This document shows, piece after piece, positions 50,101 through 62,304 of a stretch of DNA of 64,000 nt. Below the pieces are notes generated by a model. The model was not told the origin of the DNA. It saw nothing but the letters and a program-made list of their open reading frames with translations, and did no database searches. Each line of letters begins with the position of its first letter. Within the stretch, counting starts at the first letter, position 1. The translations under genes and the position numbers were made by a program. The stretch is from Alligator mississippiensis (taxonomy: Eukaryota > Chordata > Crocodylia > Alligatoridae), in NCBI RefSeq assembly GCF_030867095.1, contig NC_081827.1, positions 212,965,310 through 213,029,309 of the forward strand. The letters run 5' to 3'.

Positions 50101-53100
50101 GACTGAATGGTACACATTGAGGGCTACAGGTTGTACAGAAGGGAAAGAGTAGGGAGGAAAGGGGGCGGTGTTACTCTTTATGTAAAGAAGCATTATACAT
50201 CTATCCTAATCAAAATGGGATCAGAGGAGGAGAAAGTTGAGGCATTATGCGTTAGGATACATGGAGGTCGGTTGGTGGGGGGGGAAGGGGGGTCTGCTAC
50301 AGACCACCACACCAAGAGGAAAACCTAGACTTAGGATTCTTGAGGCAGCTCTCAGAGGCTGTACAGGGATGTGGTTGTCATAGGGGACCTAAACTACCCT
50401 GACATCTGCTGGGAGGAGCAGTCAGTCAAATCCAGCTGTTTACGTAGGTTCTTAACCTGCATGCAGGACCTTCACCTAATGCAGGTGGTATACGGCCCCA
50501 CTAGGGGCAATGCCTTACTGAACTTAGTGTTGGCTATGGGGGATGACTTGCTAGGGGAGTTACAGCTTCATGCTCACCTTGGGGACAGTGACCACCAATC
50601 AACTGAATTCACCATACAGCGTATGGTGTGTAAGATAACTATTAGGGTGGAAGTGCTTGACTTTAGGAAGGCTAACTTCACTGTGCTTAGGAGTCTAGTC
50701 AATGATGCACTGCAGGATCGGAGTATTGGTGAGATGGGAGTCCAGGAAGGGTGGTTGTTCCTAAAGGAAGTGATCCTTCAGGCACAGAGGGAGACTATCC
50801 CAGTACGAGCGGAAAGGAACCTAAAAACTTCCTTGGCTAAACAGGGAAATCCAGGGGAGCTTAAGGGCAAAAAAGAAAGCATATAGGTGGTAGAAGCAGG
50901 GGGAAGCTACCAAGGAGCATATCTACTTGGCCCGCACCTGCAGGGAGGCAGCTAGAAAGGCCAAAGCAACTACAGAGCTGAGGCTGGCAACACAAAGACA
51001 ACAAAGTCTTTTTTTAGGTATGTAGGGAGTAAAAAGAAGGCACAGGGCAGCATAGGACCCCTAATGAACAAGGAGCAATTAGTGACAGACAGGGGGGACA
51101 AGGCTGAGTTATTGAATAAGTTTTTTGCCTCAGTGTTCTTGAACAGGGGGTCAAGTTAAGTCTCCTAATGGGTTCTTAGATGGGCAGAGGGACGCCAGCC
51201 CACCAGACTTTGTGCAAAGTCACTTGGATGGACTGGATGCGTTCAAGTCAGCAGGCCTGGATGAGCTGCATCTGAGAGTACTGAAGGAATTGGCTGGTGT
51301 CATAGCAGAATCACTGGCATGGCTGTCTGACTGCTCATGGAGCTTGGGTCAGGTCCTGGAGGGCTGAAAAAGGACCAATGTGGTCCCTATTTTCAAGAAG
51401 GGGAGGAAGGGGGATCTGAGTAATTATAGGCCAGTCAGTCACACCTCCATCCTTGGAAAGGTCTTTGAAAAGATTATGAAGGATCATATTTGTGGGAGTC
51501 CAGCAGGAAAAATAATGTAGCAGGGCAACCAACATGGATTCGTAGCAGGTAGATCATGCCTGAGAAATCTGGCTTTGTTTTATGACAGGGTCCCAAAAAG
51601 CTTAGATGCAGGTGTAGAGGTAGATGTCATTTTCTTGGATTTTAGCAAGGCCTCCAATATGGTATTTCATCCCATTCTCATAAATAAATTAAGAGGCTGT
51701 GACATAGATATTTATACAGTCCAGTGGCTGGCAAATTGGCTGAATGGTTACACCTAGAGAGTGGTAGTAAATGGGTCTGTAGTGACCTGGAAGGATGTGG
51801 GTAGTGGGGTCCCACAGGGTTCGGTCCTTGGACCTATACTCTTCAATATCTTCATTAGTGACTTGGATGTAGGTGTGAAGTGTACTCTGTCCAAGTTGGG
51901 GATGATACTAAATTGTGGGGTGAAATGCACACTCTGGAGGGTAGGGAACAATTACAGGCAGACCTGGACAGGTTAGAGGAGTGGGCAGTACACAATAGGA
52001 TGCAGTACAACAAGGACCAGAGCAGAGTGCTGCACCTAGGGTGCAAAAATATCCTGCACACCTACTGGCTGGGAAGTGACCCTCTCAGCAGCACAGAAGC
52101 GGAAAGGTATCTCAGAGTCATAGTGGACTCCAAGATGAACATGAGTTGTCAGTGTGACGAAAATGTCAGCAAAACTAACCGCACTTTATCATGCATCAGC
52201 AGATGCATGACAAATAGAACCAAAGAGGTGATACTTCCCCTCTATGCAGCATTGGTCAGACTGCAGTTGGAGTACTGCGTCCAGTTTTGGGTGCCATACT
52301 TCAAGTAGGATGTTGACAGACTCGAGAGGGTACAGAGGAAGGCCGCTCGTATGGTTAGGGGCTTACAGGACAAACCCTATGAGGAGAGACTGGGGGACCT
52401 GGACATCTTCAGTCTATGCAAGAGAAGGCTAAGAGGTGATCTTGTGGCCACCTACAAATTCATTAGGGGAATATAGCAAGGGATCAGAGATGCTCTGTTC
52501 ACCAGGGCACCTCTTGGGGTAACAAGGAACAATGGTTACAAACTGAGACAGCAGATTTAGGCTAGATATCAGGAAAAATTTCTTCATGGTAAGGGTGGCC
52601 AAAATTTGGAATGGGCTCCCAAGGGAGATGTTGCTCTCCCCTACCTTGGGGGTCTTTAAGAGAAGGCTGGGTAGGCATCTGGCTGTGCTCATCTGACCCC
52701 AGCACTCTTTTCTGCCTGGGAAGTGGATTGGACTCTATGATCTGTTGAGGTCCCTTCTGACCCTAGCATCTATGAATCTGTACGGGCCCAGCAGTTCTCA
52801 CAGTGCTGCAGCTCAGTTGTGCAGCCCACTTGGGGGAAAAGATGAGAGGGGCTGCCCATCCACTGCTGTCATGCAGCCCCCAGTGGTAGGGCTGCATGAC
52901 AGACAGCCCTTGAATCCAATTAGTGGTGAGGGACAGGGCCATATGACAGGCAGCCCTTGCAGCCAGTCAATGGCAAGTGGCAGGGCCAACAGGGCCCCTC
53001 GGCTACAGGCATGGGGGTGGGGCCCAACTGGATCAATTCAGCCCTGTGATCTCCCTGTGAAATCAGCTGGCCACCTCCTCAAATTAGGTAGACCCCTACC

Positions 53101-56100
53101 TATGCCACATCTTATTAAATTATTGCACTGGCCCCTGGGAACACTAGCAGCTGATGTGAGTTAGTTTAAGTGACCTGAAGGCAGGTCTAATGTTGGGGGA
53201 CAGGTATAATTCCTAACTAGGCGAGAATTGGGAGAGTAAAAACATGTGTTAAAGATGCTTCTGAAATTCCTTTCCTCCAAATTATATGCTGTATTTTCCT
53301 AGCCTGTGACAAATGATCTTGTCCATTTTGGTTAACATCACTGGCCAAATAACCATTTTATGGGCACGTATGATTCATACTTGTTGACAACATGACTTTC
53401 TGTTTAAGCCAACTCAACTGCCTATAGCAAGAACAGCTAAACTTATGGTAAAAGACAGTATTAGTGCTTGAAAATTGAACATCAACAATTAGGAAATGTT
53501 TGCTTATATGTGATTTTGTTGTGTAGTGCATCATACTCAAACCATATTAAATATAAAAACAGTAAACACTTGTTTTTGCATTTTAAAACAAATATTTAAA
53601 AAAAAATAAGTAGGGTCCAAGTAGGCATAACACTCCCAAATATTGTTTATCTGTGAAAAGCATGAATGCTTTTACAAAAACTGAGTGGTTACAACCCTCA
53701 AACTTACCCATCAGCAATTTTTCTTCAAGCAGTGGAAGAAACTGCTTGGCCTCAGTATTTTCTGGTTCATAGATCAGTACTGCAATTTGACAACAGGATG
53801 TATTACTAATGTCTATATAGTGACATAACAAACAGACAATTCATTGTAAGACTGCCATTTATAGCTTATGGAAGTGTAACTATAGGTATAAAAAACTGCG
53901 TATCCGGGATATCTATTCTTACCTAAATAATCTAAAGGCATATTGTTAATGGCTACACTATTGCATGGTGGCATAATTTTGATTTCAAAGACTTAAAGAG
54001 AAAAAAAAGATTTTTTTTTCCCATTAGTTGTATTAACATTTCCAGATAAAAATACTACAGTAAGCTAGAATTAAGGTTTACAGACCATACTGATAATTTA
54101 AGAGTATACAAAGCTACAAAAAGTAATAATTAAATTGAAACCAAACAAAACCAGTTCAAGAAATTCAGACAAAGTTAAATTAAGAAAAAAACACAAACTT
54201 ATAAAAACATAAAAATGTATACACAATCTAAATATCTAGAACTAATAATGACAGTATAGACTAATTTCTACATATGCAATAGTATATTATCGTGCTAAAA
54301 TACCTAAGCACTTTACTGAATGCAAACTTAAATAATGTAAATAGAAAACAGGTAAACCGGAAACTGAGCAATTTTTTCACTACAAAAGAAAACAAAAAAG
54401 AAGGACCGATGGTATTTGATACAACTGGCTAGAGTACTCTACACCAGTGAGAGGTTAACCTTTCTGGAAGGTATGCCCAATTTAGCCCTGTACCATCTCC
54501 AAGGCTACACATAAACCAGTTTAAGTAATCAGAAACTGGCTTAAATCTGTAACAAAACTTCAGTTCACAAAAAACAGTTTCAAAATGGCTGAAACTGGTT
54601 TAAGATAAACCTAGTTGAATGTAGTATCAGACTTAACTGTCTGATTTGGGTCAAACCAGTTTATGCAATGTCTGTCCCAGACCCCTTCCTGTTTCAAGTT
54701 AAATCAGAGTCCCTCAGCATCCCAGCATGCTTTACAGCCCTGGGCTGGGCTGTGCTGTCTACTCCAGCAGAGGAGGGTTCGGAGGTAAGGGAGGCGGGGG
54801 AAGGCAGGGCCTGCCCCTCCTCCGGCAAACCCTAGCTGGGGTCTGGGGCCATGGAGGGGGGTTAAACTTCCCTTCCCGAGGGGGGTTAAACTCCATACTC
54901 CTGAGTATGGAGCTGTGCTGCTCTGCTAAAAACTTATTGCTGGCTGTGACTGTGGACTACAAATCCCAGAGGCACCTGGAAGCAGGAAGAGAAAGTAATG
55001 AGCAACCCAGCAGAGTCCTGCTGCTGTAATTCTAGACTGCAAATCCGAGAGACTTCAGGGACAGCAGGAAGAGGAAGTGAACATGCAGCCCATGCTGGCT
55101 ATGTGCCAGAGAGCCGTGCTCTAAAGTCCCCTGGCTTTTGGCCTGAGCCACTGCAGGTATCGGGCTGTATTTCCTGAATCAAAAGCGAATGTCTGCCCAG
55201 TTGTTTCTCAGTTTAATCTCTGCATATTAGACTAACTTGCAAAGACTGAATCAATTTAGCCTTGGGCTTTTTGACTGTATGTACTTAGCCCAAGTGCCAC
55301 TTGAATCATGTTTTCTGACCCCAGCCTGATCTGCTGCTCTGCTTTCTGCTTCCTGTCCTGTGCTCTCTGCCCGATTTGCTGCTTTACTTTCTGCTCCCTG
55401 CCCTACCTGCTGCTATGGTGCCTGTCCCCTTCCCAGTCTGCCACATGCTACACATAGAGGCTGTCTGTGTCACATGTGGCACCTGTGCTGCAGGTTGGCC
55501 ACCTCTGCTCTACACAAGTGCTGAAAACAACAGGAGTGCTCAAGCTGTCCCTGAATTAAATTAACCTGGTTACCTTTACAGGTGGGGGATATGGAAGCAT
55601 CCAAATCAGACAAATTACACCAATACTACAAAAGAAAGTATGGGTGTGTGCTAAATCTAATAAAGAATGTAATTTGAAAACAAATATTACAATGTCAGCA
55701 TTTTAGTTAATTGGGTTTTTTTTTCCTTTTTCTCTTCTTCTGGTGCTACTGAAAGCATCAGCAGCAATACTTTGTTCCATCTGGTATCTAAGAACTAGCA
55801 AAAAGTACAATGCAGTACCTTAAATGAAAGGAAACAAACTGATGTAAGAATCCAGGCCAGGGGCTGTAGGAGAGCTGCTGAAGTAGAAGACAGCACACCA
55901 TAGCAGGGATGCATAATTAATAGGGTAAAGTACCATCTATTTAGATTTCTAAAATTCTAACCATGGGACAATAATTTTGTAAAACTATTGCCGTAAGCCA
56001 GAGTTAACTAAGGAGAGAGCAACCGATACTACTGTCCCACAAGCTATAGTTTTATATAGTTGTGGTAGATGGTATACATTTCTAGATATTAAGAAGATTA

Positions 56101-59100
56101 TTCTAATCTGTCCACATTTTTCTTGATGTGTGGGGCCCAAAACTGAACAATATTCCAGGTGAGGTGTTATCTGTGCTGAATATAGTAGAAGAGTCATGTA
56201 TCTTGATTTGCAAGCTACACTCCTGTTAATATAACTCAGTATGCTGTTGACTTTTTCCCAATAAAAACCTACTGTTGTGCTCTGTGGTAGAATTAATTCA
56301 TATTTGGGGGGTGGACCTCATATGAAAAGTGCTACCATAACTTTGTGTTTTAGGAAACTTTCAGCCACTGGTGATGCATAGGGGGTGAACACAGGTGCAC
56401 ATGCACCCCCTGAGTATGGCGGTGCATCGCCTATGAAAAGGTACCACTGATACTGTCGGCGGTGCCTGCGGGTGGTCGCTGCAGGACCCCCCCTCCCACT
56501 GCTGACAGCAATTAAGAAAACGGAGAGGAGGAGAAATAATATGAAACAGAAAAAAAGTTGTACTTACTCATATGACAAAGTTTTTTTGCTAGACTATAGT
56601 TTCCACCCATTATTGCTTTTAGGAACTGAAAGAAAAATATGGTTTAGCATGAAGATGAATTAGGAGAAATATGGATGGAAATCAGAATTAGTTTCAAATT
56701 TGTTGATTTGCATAGACAAAATACACTTTGGTGAAATCTTTGAACAATTTTCCCTAAGAGCTATGAACTATATTCCTTCTCTACTGAATTAAGCAGCTCC
56801 AAGTGTGGATCGAAGACCACATCTCTTAGTCCCGTGATAAACTGCACAAGCTCTATTCAAGCTATTACACCTTGGTGCTGAGGATTCTATTTCTGTGTAA
56901 CTGGGCGTGTCTACATGAGATGCGTTAATGTCTAAGCTAATGCACATTATGGGTGCACGTCTACATGTGCACACCCTTAATGTGCATTAACTAGGGCAAA
57001 TCATGCCTAAATGCAGGTATCAAATTTAGGCATGATTAGTTAATGCACATTAACGCATATATAGATGTGACCCGGCATTAACTTTAGTGCTGGGTCTGTC
57101 CTGCCACCATGGGGTCAGCCTAAGCCTAGCCCCAGGAAACATGCAGGGGCTGGGTTACTGGTCACCTGCCCCAGGGCCCTGCCCCCTAGATCCCCGCTAC
57201 GGCCCCCCACTCTGGGCTGGAACACTCAAAATGTTAAATCATTTCCCCCTTGCATATAGTATCCCACTTGTAAGCAGGTTTTATATTGTTGGCGAGTGGG
57301 CTCTCTTTGTTCAGGGGGGAATGTGGGTGGGTGTTGTGGGGGTAATAAAACAACCCCCCCCCAAAAAAACCCCAACAACTTCTTTTCACCCATGTGCATG
57401 TCCTGAGAGCGGTGCTGGGGATGGGTAGGGGTTATGTGGGTGGTGGGGCAGGTGGGCTGGAGTGGGGAGAACAGGAGGAGAGGGTTGGGCAGGGCCTCCC
57501 ACAGGCGGTTGCATGGCTGTCCTGTGGCCTGGGCAGGCAGGGGAAGGTGCTGCTGGGATAGCAGGCCTAGCAACATGGCCAGCAGGAGTGTGGGGCACTG
57601 GTCATCGCTGGCAGGGGCCGGGCTGGAGCAGTGGGGTGTTAGGCATCACTGGCAGGGGCAGGGGCATCCCTGGTATGGGGAGGCAAGGAGGGAGCTGCTG
57701 TGTGCTGCCCTTGCACTGGGCGCACAGCTCCTGGGCAGGGAAGAGGCTGGCTAGGAATCAGGGTTTCCCTGGCAGCCATGTGGCTGGAGCTCCCCTCAGT
57801 GGCCACAGGGGCACATGGCAGGGCTGCAGGGACTTGGGACTAACTTTAGTGTCACGTCCCTGCATGTGTAGACCCCTGCCAAAAATTGCTTAATGCGCAT
57901 TAAATTTAATTGAGCTTAAATGCACGTGTAGATGTACCCATTAGGCAACTCTGAGCACACAGCACATTACTCTGGTAAAACTTACGTGTATGCTCAACTT
58001 TGTAGGTGGTTTAACTGCTTCAATGGAACTACTTTTCTGAGTAATATCAGGCTTTACAACAGTGCAACACATCTATCCTATTAGCTGTCCCAGCATAACT
58101 GAATACAATTAATAGCCTTGAAAAGATGTTTGTGTGTGTAAAACCAAAAAATCCAAAAAAACAAGGTCCTCCTGAAAGCATGGCATATTGAGGACATAGG
58201 GCCTTAATCAATTCCTGATAACACATGTTGGATTAGTGCTTACTTCAGACATCAATTCAGATGAAATCTAAAACTTCTAAATTTAATATTTGATGCTAGA
58301 AAAATAAGGAAAACAAACATTCTTGAAGTGTAAATACACAAAGATCTCGATGACTTAAAGAGGCCATATTAAACTAAAAACTGGAAATCTACAAGAGACA
58401 CATTTCATTGAAATTGGAAGGTACATTATCAGTAGAGAGACAAAGGTTAAGAGCAATACCAGAAACTTCTTATTTTAGTAAAGGCACCATATTAAAAACT
58501 AATTAACAACATAAGTGAGCATGACTCATACTGTGATCATCATTAAAAATCAACATTAGCCAAAATGCATCATACTATACAAGATATCTTTATTTTCTCC
58601 CTCTTTTTGTCTGGTAACTGTTGGCTGTCATTTTAACAGTGAATACTAAAACTTTCCTCTTATTTGAAGTCAAGTAGACAGTTTGAGAGCTGTTAAACTT
58701 GGCAGATCTCTAAATTCTCAGAGCTGTGTTCATAATTGGCAGAGCCAGACCTTTATGTTTCTTTGTCAGCAAATGCAGTTAGCCTGCCATAATAAAAGTT
58801 CTTTTAAAGGTTTCCTTTCATCTTTCAGTGCCATCTTTTTGTCTTTTCCATGTAAAGATATAAATTACATTGTAGGTTCTAAGGATTTGTGGCCCATGAA
58901 TCTTTTATTTCTCTTATAATGGAAAAGGCAATAAAATCCCACTCTACTTTCTTTTCTTGAGTTTTGCCCATGTTTTTCTCACAGCATATGATTTAGATTT
59001 AAGTCTTTTTACACCTCTTATCTTTTTATATTTAAGAACAACTAATATACCTTTTATCCATGCATAGAGGGAGGGACTTAGCAGTATCAGTCTGAAGTTG

Positions 59101-62041
59101 GGCAAAAGGCAGGGCAATGTGGCACCTTACAGCTTATAATTGTACTTGTTCAGAAAGGCGTGAGCTTTTGTAGGCTATATTTTATTTTGTCAAATCTCTA
59201 GCAGTAGCATCTGATGAAGTAAGCTGCAGCCTACGAAAGCTCATGGCTGTCTGAACAAATTGGTCTATAAGGTGCCACACTGACCTGCCTCCTGCCTAAT
59301 ACAGCTTTGTCAACTTCTTCATAGACAGTTTCACTTTGGGGGGTGGGAGGCACAGCTGAATGCGCAATTTTGCAGAAAAATTTATTCCACAATACAAACC
59401 TTATAAATAAAACAAAAGTGTACAAGCACATGAACATTACAGTTACTGAATGAAATCATGAGAACATAAGCACATGCTTAAGATTTACTGAATAGTAGTT
59501 AAGTGCTGAATTACTCTTAAAAATAAAGACTGGATATTGAGTAAACAGCCTACTCATTCAAACACCATGACAACTACTACTTACCAAACATTTTCATATT
59601 CATATTTCAAACGTGGAAAAACGTCTTTACTGTTAGAACAGTGAGGCAGTAGATTAGACTACCTAGGGAAGTTGTAGACTCTCCATCACTGGAGGTGTTG
59701 AAAAAGAGGTTGGATAGCCACTGGGTGAGGATGATCTAGGCATATGCCCAGGTTCTATTAGGGGTATTTGCCATGCTTCTGGGCTTTGCTGATTGCTCCC
59801 CACTTTTCCCCTTATCTGCTACATGTGTCAGGCCTTCCTCAAAAACCTTTGGTGTTGGCGGCAGCTAAGGCTGACTGCAGTGTGCCAATGATCCTGCTGG
59901 GAGAGGTTCCTGGTTATGGGGTCTTGTCCCTCTGCTTAAGGTCAGACCAATCACCATATTTGCGGTCAGGAAGGAATTTTTATCCTATGATAAGATTGGG
60001 CATCTTTACACGTGTTTCTGGATGTGGCACTGGGCGCTTTAATTAGTGAGCCACACTAACTAAAAGCACCCACATGTCATGTATATCAGCATTGCCGCAT
60101 GCTCCAGCACTGAAAAAATGGCAGCAAGATGCTTTGAAATAAAGCTCACCGAATGTGTTTTATTTCAAAGCGCGCCACTGCCATTTTGTCAACACAGAGA
60201 TGTGCGGTAATGCTGATACATGTGACACATGAGGCTGCTAGAGCGTGTCAATTTCCGTGCGTTAGCAGACTCGGTGCACGCATGTAGAAGCCCATTGGCA
60301 TGGACTGTGGGCGGATTTGTAGTAAGGGGTGTAGCCCCCTACCCCAGATCTCTTGAGCATATATTGACAACCTTTCATAGAAGATTGGTTCTTCTGCTTT
60401 ACCTGTGGCAGGTTAGAGTGTTAGGTCTGTGTAGTGTCAGGATTGGCAGTAGTTTTATGTAGAGTTTACACTATGGATTGTATGGGATGGTTTGGATAGG
60501 GATGATTCTGCCTTGGGCAGTGGGTTGGATTAGCTGACCTCTGGAGGTCTGTTTCAGCCCTACTTCTCTATGACTCAAGTTTTGGAAATAAACTTATAGG
60601 AAGGGAAAAAATGAAATGCCTCCAAATACACTCTGTATTCTATAAATGAATATAACATGTTTATACAAAGCTGCTAGACTTATTAAGAGCTAATACCGAT
60701 AGGTATCTTTTATAAATGTCATTTTAAAATGTTTTTGAAAGAGTAAACAGGAATGGTATATGCATGAAAGAGTAGTTTTCACCACAGTAAATTACTAATA
60801 ATCAGTTACTTTAATGAACAGTCTTAAGTATTCTATTGCTGTATCTTGCTGCAAAATTGTGCTCTAGGATTCACTTTAAGTTTTGTTTAGGGCTAGAGAA
60901 AATAATTAAACTATGTAAATGGAATGTAAACGATCACTGTCAGAATACACAGAGCTAGAAACAATGGCTCTGGGAGGTGTGAATGGCCCCAGTGATCACA
61001 CTTGGGGGTGACAAGACTTTGTGATTGTGTGGCTCTGAAACTGGCATTTTTCAAACTAGCACAGAAGTCTGCGTTTTGCTGCAATATTGATTATTTTGCT
61101 GTACCCAGGTACCTAGCATTTTGTGTTTTGTCATCCTGCCCTTCTGAGACTTGCCTACAAATGCGTCTCAGGCTGCATCTTTTTCAACAACAGAAAATTA
61201 ATTGGATAATAATGCATGCTTCCTTCACTATATTAAGGTGCCACCCTGCCCTGCTTCCTGCTTAACTTAGATTAACACAGCTAACTAGCCCTTTTCTATT
61301 TTACAGAAGAGTGGAACCTGCAGCTAGAAACCACTTTGCAACCAAAGAGCAGAGATTACCAGAAGTTCAAGCTGAGTAGCTAGACTGCCTAGAGAACAGA
61401 ACAGCAGCCAGGGGCCTAAGGGACTGAGAACATGAACTACTGAAGCCAAATGCATGTTCCCCTCTTTGGATACCTGGGGCAGGAAAAAAATATGCTGAGC
61501 TGGACACCCATATAATATCATAACTGCTGGAGCCCACAGACCTTGGCCAGCTGGAGAATACAGTACAGTAAATATATCGATTTATCATAAAAAATAAGTA
61601 CTGAAAAAAAAATTGATGAATTGCACACCAGTGAGTATTTTCAGCTATGAGCCAAAATCACAAGTATGTTTGAGTCTGCAAATTAAAGGTATTAAGATCC
61701 AATGAATCAACACAACTGCAATGCAAGTCATTGGAACTGCAGACTTGGGAAGTTCTTGACAAAAAACTGAGTTGTGCATTCTAGAATTAGTCCCAATGGA
61801 GTACATGGATCACTGACATCACGTTATTTACATTAAGACAAAAATCTGAAATTTACCTCTCCCAGCAACTCTATTGGTGCACTTCCTTTCCCATTTTCAT
61901 TTTCGCTATGTTCACTGCTGCTTTCATCATCATCAGTAGTTTGTGACAGTTCATCAAAATTGTGATTATCAACACTATTTGGCTGAAGTTCAATACTATT
62001 TGCTGTCTTTTCTACACTTCGGGAATTTTTCTCCTTTTCAT
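47027..62041 (-). CDS. ERICH2: Glutamate-rich protein 2, last four coding exons
   Basis: Exons in order: 61857-62041, 56568-56625, 53708-53779, 47027-47172. Borders are AG/GT and the phases (1-0, 0-1, 1-1, 1-stop) fit without a break, giving 61+ residues, then 19, 24 and 47 residues. Order of motifs: an acidic linker ([15 protein letters not shown]) and [47 protein letters not shown]; and an acidic Ser/Glu/Asp C-terminus ending DENI. The middle part reads like a short helical, TPR-like pair. ERICH2 has no established biochemical role. The name rests on these motifs from memory plus position just upstream of GAD1 in the same orientation. The 5' exons are outside the window. Confidence 0.8.
48770..48812. 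repeat. Perfect 14-bp inverted repeat, 15-base loop
   Basis: GCCACAAAGATATT (48770-48783) is repeated in reverse complement at 48799-48812. Probably the core of a foldback element. Confidence 0.85.
49207..49328. repeat. Foldback arms
   Basis: 'taataatggtgtgactgaga' then 'tctaatccctgattcc' pairs, in reverse complement, with 'ggaattggggattagatcct' then 'aatcgtgccattacta'. The two arms are separated by about 30 bases. Likely a MITE interior of the same general type as the 37.3-kb copy. Confidence 0.6.
49775..53098. mobile_element. hAT-like element split by a CR1 insertion
   Basis: Left end TAGGGACCTACCAAAATTGC and right end (reverse strand) TAGGGGTCTACCTAATTTGA are inverted repeats. Flanking 8-mers cctatacc (49767-49774) and cctatgcc (53099-53106) match at 7 of 8. 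The outer element is therefore a hAT-type transposon into which a CR1 LINE later inserted (about 50000-52785). Confidence 0.7.
50000..52785 (+). mobile_element. CR1 LINE, decayed, endonuclease to 3' tail
   Basis: Frames on the plus strand read, in order: an APE-type endonuclease part ([30 protein letters not shown]; a [10 protein letters not shown] box), then reverse transcriptase ([12 protein letters not shown] at 51430; [10 protein letters not shown] at 51630; [20 protein letters not shown] at 51810; GDDTKLWG at 51895; [10 protein letters not shown] at 52265), then a CR1 3' end with 'cttctgaccctagcatctat' and a final 'gaatctg'. Many stops and frameshifts interrupt it, so it is dead. The 5' border is approximate. 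Confidence 0.9.
53107..53707. other. ERICH2 intron, nothing recognised
   Basis: AT-rich sequence between the hAT-like element and the LIYEPEN exon. Confidence 0.5.
53708..53779 (-). CDS. ERICH2: ERICH2 exon LIYEPEN
   Basis: 72 bases, acceptor TCAAATTGCAG, donor ATGG|GTAAGT. Encodes (I)[19 protein letters not shown] then KLLM. The first Ile is completed from the preceding exon (A|TA). The YEPEN turn between two helices resembles a TPR repeat. Confidence 0.87.
54460..55600. repeat. Probable mobile-element insert, unclassified
   Basis: GC-richer than the intron around it, with repeated 'ccagtttaa' and 'aaactggtttaa' motifs at 54515-54610 in both orientations. The arms look like part of a DNA-transposon copy, but matching outer ends were not found. 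Confidence 0.35.
56090..56300 (-). mobile_element. CR1 3' fragment, antisense
   Basis: The plus strand reads 'aatctgtccacatttttctt', 'gatgtgtggggcccaaaact', 'gaacaatattccaggtgagg', the same antisense CR1 segment as at 38.6 kb. Old, no frame. It lies immediately 3' (in intron terms, upstream coordinates) of the ERICH2 FLKAIM exon. Confidence 0.6.
56568..56625 (-). CDS. ERICH2: ERICH2 exon FLKAIM
   Basis: 58 bases, acceptor ATTTTTCTTTCAG, donor ATGA|GTAAGT. Encodes [19 protein letters not shown] plus one base of the next codon. Strong splice sites at both ends and exact phase fit to both neighbours support it despite its size. Confidence 0.85.
56903..57939. mobile_element. Foldback-family element, 1.04 kb
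   Basis: Left GGGCGTGTCTACATGAGATG, right (reverse strand) GGGTACATCTACACGTGCAT. Both ends continue into 'ttaatg...cacattaa' type blocks. Flanks act and att differ at one position from a 3-bp duplication. The central 400 bases are GC-rich and have open frames on both strands without motifs. No transposase. Confidence 0.7.
57940..59090. other. ERICH2 intron, nothing firm
   Basis: AT-rich. A short frame with a strong GTAAGT donor at 57985-57980 was considered and rejected as an exon because the phase 0 junction already joins the two flanking exons. Confidence 0.45.
59091..59310. mobile_element. Penelope-type tail in inverted arrangement
   Basis: Two imperfect copies of the same tail face each other: the minus-strand reading from about 59190 to 59137 and the plus-strand reading from 59209 to 59276 share 'agcctacaaaagctcac' / 'agcctacgaaagctcat' then 'ctgaacaa' and 'taaggtgcc'. 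The plus-strand copy includes CTGATGA (59211-59217) and, after a stem, GAAA (59235-59238). Confidence 0.6.
59610..60585 (+). mobile_element. CR1 3' end split by a MITE
   Basis: Left part has 'ctccatcactggaggtgttg', 'aaaaagaggttggatagcca' and 'gatgatctaggcata'; right part has 'gatgattctgccttgggcag', 'gttggattagctgacctctg' and 'gaggtctgtttcagccctac', the CR1 3' end with its terminal 'ctatgactca'. The MITE at 59998-60293 inserted between them. Confidence 0.8.
59998..60293. mobile_element. Foldback MITE with att target duplication
   Basis: Left GGGCATCTTTACACGTG, right (reverse strand) GGGCTTCTACATGCGTG. Flanked by att on both sides (59995-59997, 60294-60296). Interior arms 'atcagcattgccgca' and 'tgcggtaatgctgat', and 'atggcagcaagatgctttga' with its near-complement at 60160-60187, make a long hairpin. 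Confidence 0.8.
60590..61856. other. ERICH2 intron, tail remnant only
   Basis: Besides the remnant at 61.2 kb no exon or element was recognised between the CR1 end and the acidic-linker exon. Confidence 0.45.
61225..61300 (+). repeat. Penelope-type tail remnant
   Basis: 'attaaggtgccaccctgcc', 'cttcctgcttaac' and 'agattaacacagctaactag' match the tail seen at 59265-59307 and 4810-4875. Only the end survives. Confidence 0.5.
61857..62041 (-). CDS. ERICH2: ERICH2 exon with acidic linker
   Basis: Acceptor TTTGTATTTTAG, donor GGAGAG|GTAAAT. 185 bases, entering in phase 1 (X|AT, likely Asp) and leaving in phase 0. Encodes [20 protein letters not shown], then a Ser/Asp/Glu linker and ends SAPIELLGE. 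It is the most upstream exon found. Confidence 0.8.
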
Positions 62042-62304
62042 CTAAAATACAAAATATTCTAGTGTTACAACAGCAACAACAAAAAAGAGTATTTTGTATG
62101 CTCAAAGTAACGCATAAATACTAATTAGGTCACTGCTCAGATGTTTGCATATAGTTCAATACATTTTCTATTTTTCTGCTCACAACAAAAAGTCCATGTA
62201 CATATTACTGAGCCTGTTTGCACCCTCATGTACATTTGTGCAATTTCTATTGGAATTGTACGTGCCCCTCTTAGGGAAGAGTTAAGCCTTTTGGATGTAA
62301 TATT

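Noticed and set aside
57986..58070. Possible extra ERICH2 exon with a strong GTAAGT donor
   Set aside because: The acceptor side is poor, and the 61857 and 56568 exons already join in phase 0 at the expected ELLGE|FLKA junction.
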